DNA from: Planctomycetota bacterium
GTDB taxonomy: Bacteria > Planctomycetota > Planctomycetia > Pirellulales > Pirellulaceae
Assembly (NCBI GenBank): GCA_029259935.1
Contig: JAJDEH010000284.1
Coordinates: 1-14,285 of the forward strand
DNA length: 14,285 nt
Reading direction: 5' to 3'
Each line of letters opens with the position of its first letter. Within the stretch, counting starts at the first letter, position 1. The notes under the pieces are model-generated. The model saw only the letters and a list, made by a program, of their open reading frames with translations, did no database searches and was not told where the DNA came from. A program made the position numbers and the translations under genes. Shown piece after piece: positions 13,811 to 14,285 of the stretch.

Positions 13811-14285
13811 CTAGCCGCTCCCAAAGAACTCAGCCGGTAGGGCGTCGATCCGTGGAAGCGCTGGATCTTGGTGGTTGCCATCCGTGGCGTACCATTTCGC
13901 ACTTGACCATCTCCAATCAACGGCTTTTGCACAAAGCCCCCGACGGACCGGGTTGATGTGGATATAGTCGATCGCAGCCAACACCGCGGCCTGGGTCCGC
14001 AGGTTGCGGTCATAACCAGGGCCCTCCCGCCAATATCGAAAGACAACTTTGCCGGGCCGTTCGCGAAGGACCAACCTTTTCATTAGCGGGCTCTTTGCCG
14101 CGATCAAATCCTGTTTGACTTGAACCGAACAACGACGTTTGCAACATGCCAGACAACGCGAAAGTCCCGCGACCACCAATTCCGGATCATGATTCGAAGG
14201 CAGAAGCAGTAAATGAACGTGTTCGGGCATGAAAACAAATGCCACGAGATTGAAAGCCTCCGCTTGGAAAGCCTCGTCGCACGAC
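13811..14285 (-). CDS. REP-associated tyrosine transposase (Y1/HUH, IS200-like), 5' end outside window
   Basis: About 157 residues are visible and the frame stays open to the right edge, so the N-terminus is missing. A GTG at 14245 opens the same frame but lies inside the conserved domain (...N-L-V-A-F-V-F-M-P-E-H-V-H) and is not the start. The HUH metal motif is M-P-E-H-V-H-L-L-L-L-P. The C-terminal half has Y-W-R-E-G-P-G-Y-D-R, with a likely catalytic Tyr, then I-D-Y-I-H-I-N-P-V-R-R-G-L and D-W-R-W-S-S-A. By family this is a single-strand nuclease/strand transferase acting on REP hairpins. It seems intact as far as seen. The palindrome at 13765-13783 lies directly downstream. Confidence 0.9.
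   Translation of the reverse strand, partial: SCDEAFQAEAFNLVAFVFMPEHVHLLLLPSNHDPELVVAGLSRCLACCKRRCSVQVKQDLIAAKSPLMKRLVLRERPGKVVFRYWREGPGYDRNLRTQAAVLAAIDYIHINPVRRGLCAKAVDWRWSSAKWYATDGNHQDPALPRIDALPAEFFGSG

Noticed and set aside
1..14285. CRISPR array, defence island, tRNA or rRNA genes
   Set aside because: No regularly spaced direct repeats, cas or restriction genes, cloverleaf sequence or rRNA motif was seen.

Overview
The window is a moderately GC-rich bacterial chromosome segment, most likely from a planctomycete (Pirellulales-like). The evidence is a large secreted protein with the planctomycete DUF1549/DUF1553 architecture and cytochrome-type motifs (C-x4-CH and CxxCH), a periplasmic formylglycine-type sulfatase, an SGNH hydrolase, weak or absent Shine-Dalgarno sites at several genes, and many short palindromic intergenic repeats plus a REP-associated (Y1/HUH) transposase. 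The taxonomic call is inference from gene families. No rRNA or tRNA gene is visible.

Layout. 1-74 (minus): N-terminal fragment of a gene leaving the left edge, possibly an IS66-type transposase. 350-2535 (plus): a MoaD/ThiS-like sulfur-carrier or ubiquitin-like protein ending in Gly-Gly, a six-Asp-box beta-propeller protein, and a class I methyltransferase. 2521-2640: a strong hairpin over the methyltransferase stop, a TATAAT box, and copy 1 of a short hairpin repeat. 2725-4425 (plus): a VWA-domain protein with an intact MIDAS. 4553-6824 (minus): a sulfatase and a membrane-anchored DUF2459 protein. 7187-9667 (plus): the DUF1549/DUF1553 protein, which meets the next operon tail to tail with 2 bases between stop codons.

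9670-11689 (minus) is a tightly coupled three-gene membrane-lipid operon. In transcription order it holds a four-helix EamA/SMR-like transporter, a CDP-alcohol phosphatidyltransferase with an atypical motif, and a CdsA-type cytidylyltransferase. Both junctions overlap by 4 bases. The intergenic region before it carries an extended -10 promoter candidate and a ~100-base element of two inverted REP-like palindromes, flanked by an 11-base direct repeat.

11965-12954 (plus) is a GT4 glycosyltransferase resembling TIGR04348/SenB (selenosugar synthase). Its last 12 residues are encoded by copy 2 of the hairpin repeat seen upstream of the VWA gene. 12973-13647 (minus) is a secreted SGNH/GDSL hydrolase. 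A perfect 8-bp hairpin at 13765-13783 lies just downstream of a REP-associated tyrosine transposase gene that runs off the right edge (13811-14285, minus).

The most interesting points are the MoaD-like/beta-propeller pair, the SenB-like glycosyltransferase without visible selenium partners, the coupled lipid operon, the sulfatase with Asp in place of the usual active-site His, and the REP/REPIN-type repeats close to a RAYT. I do not see a defence system or CRISPR array.
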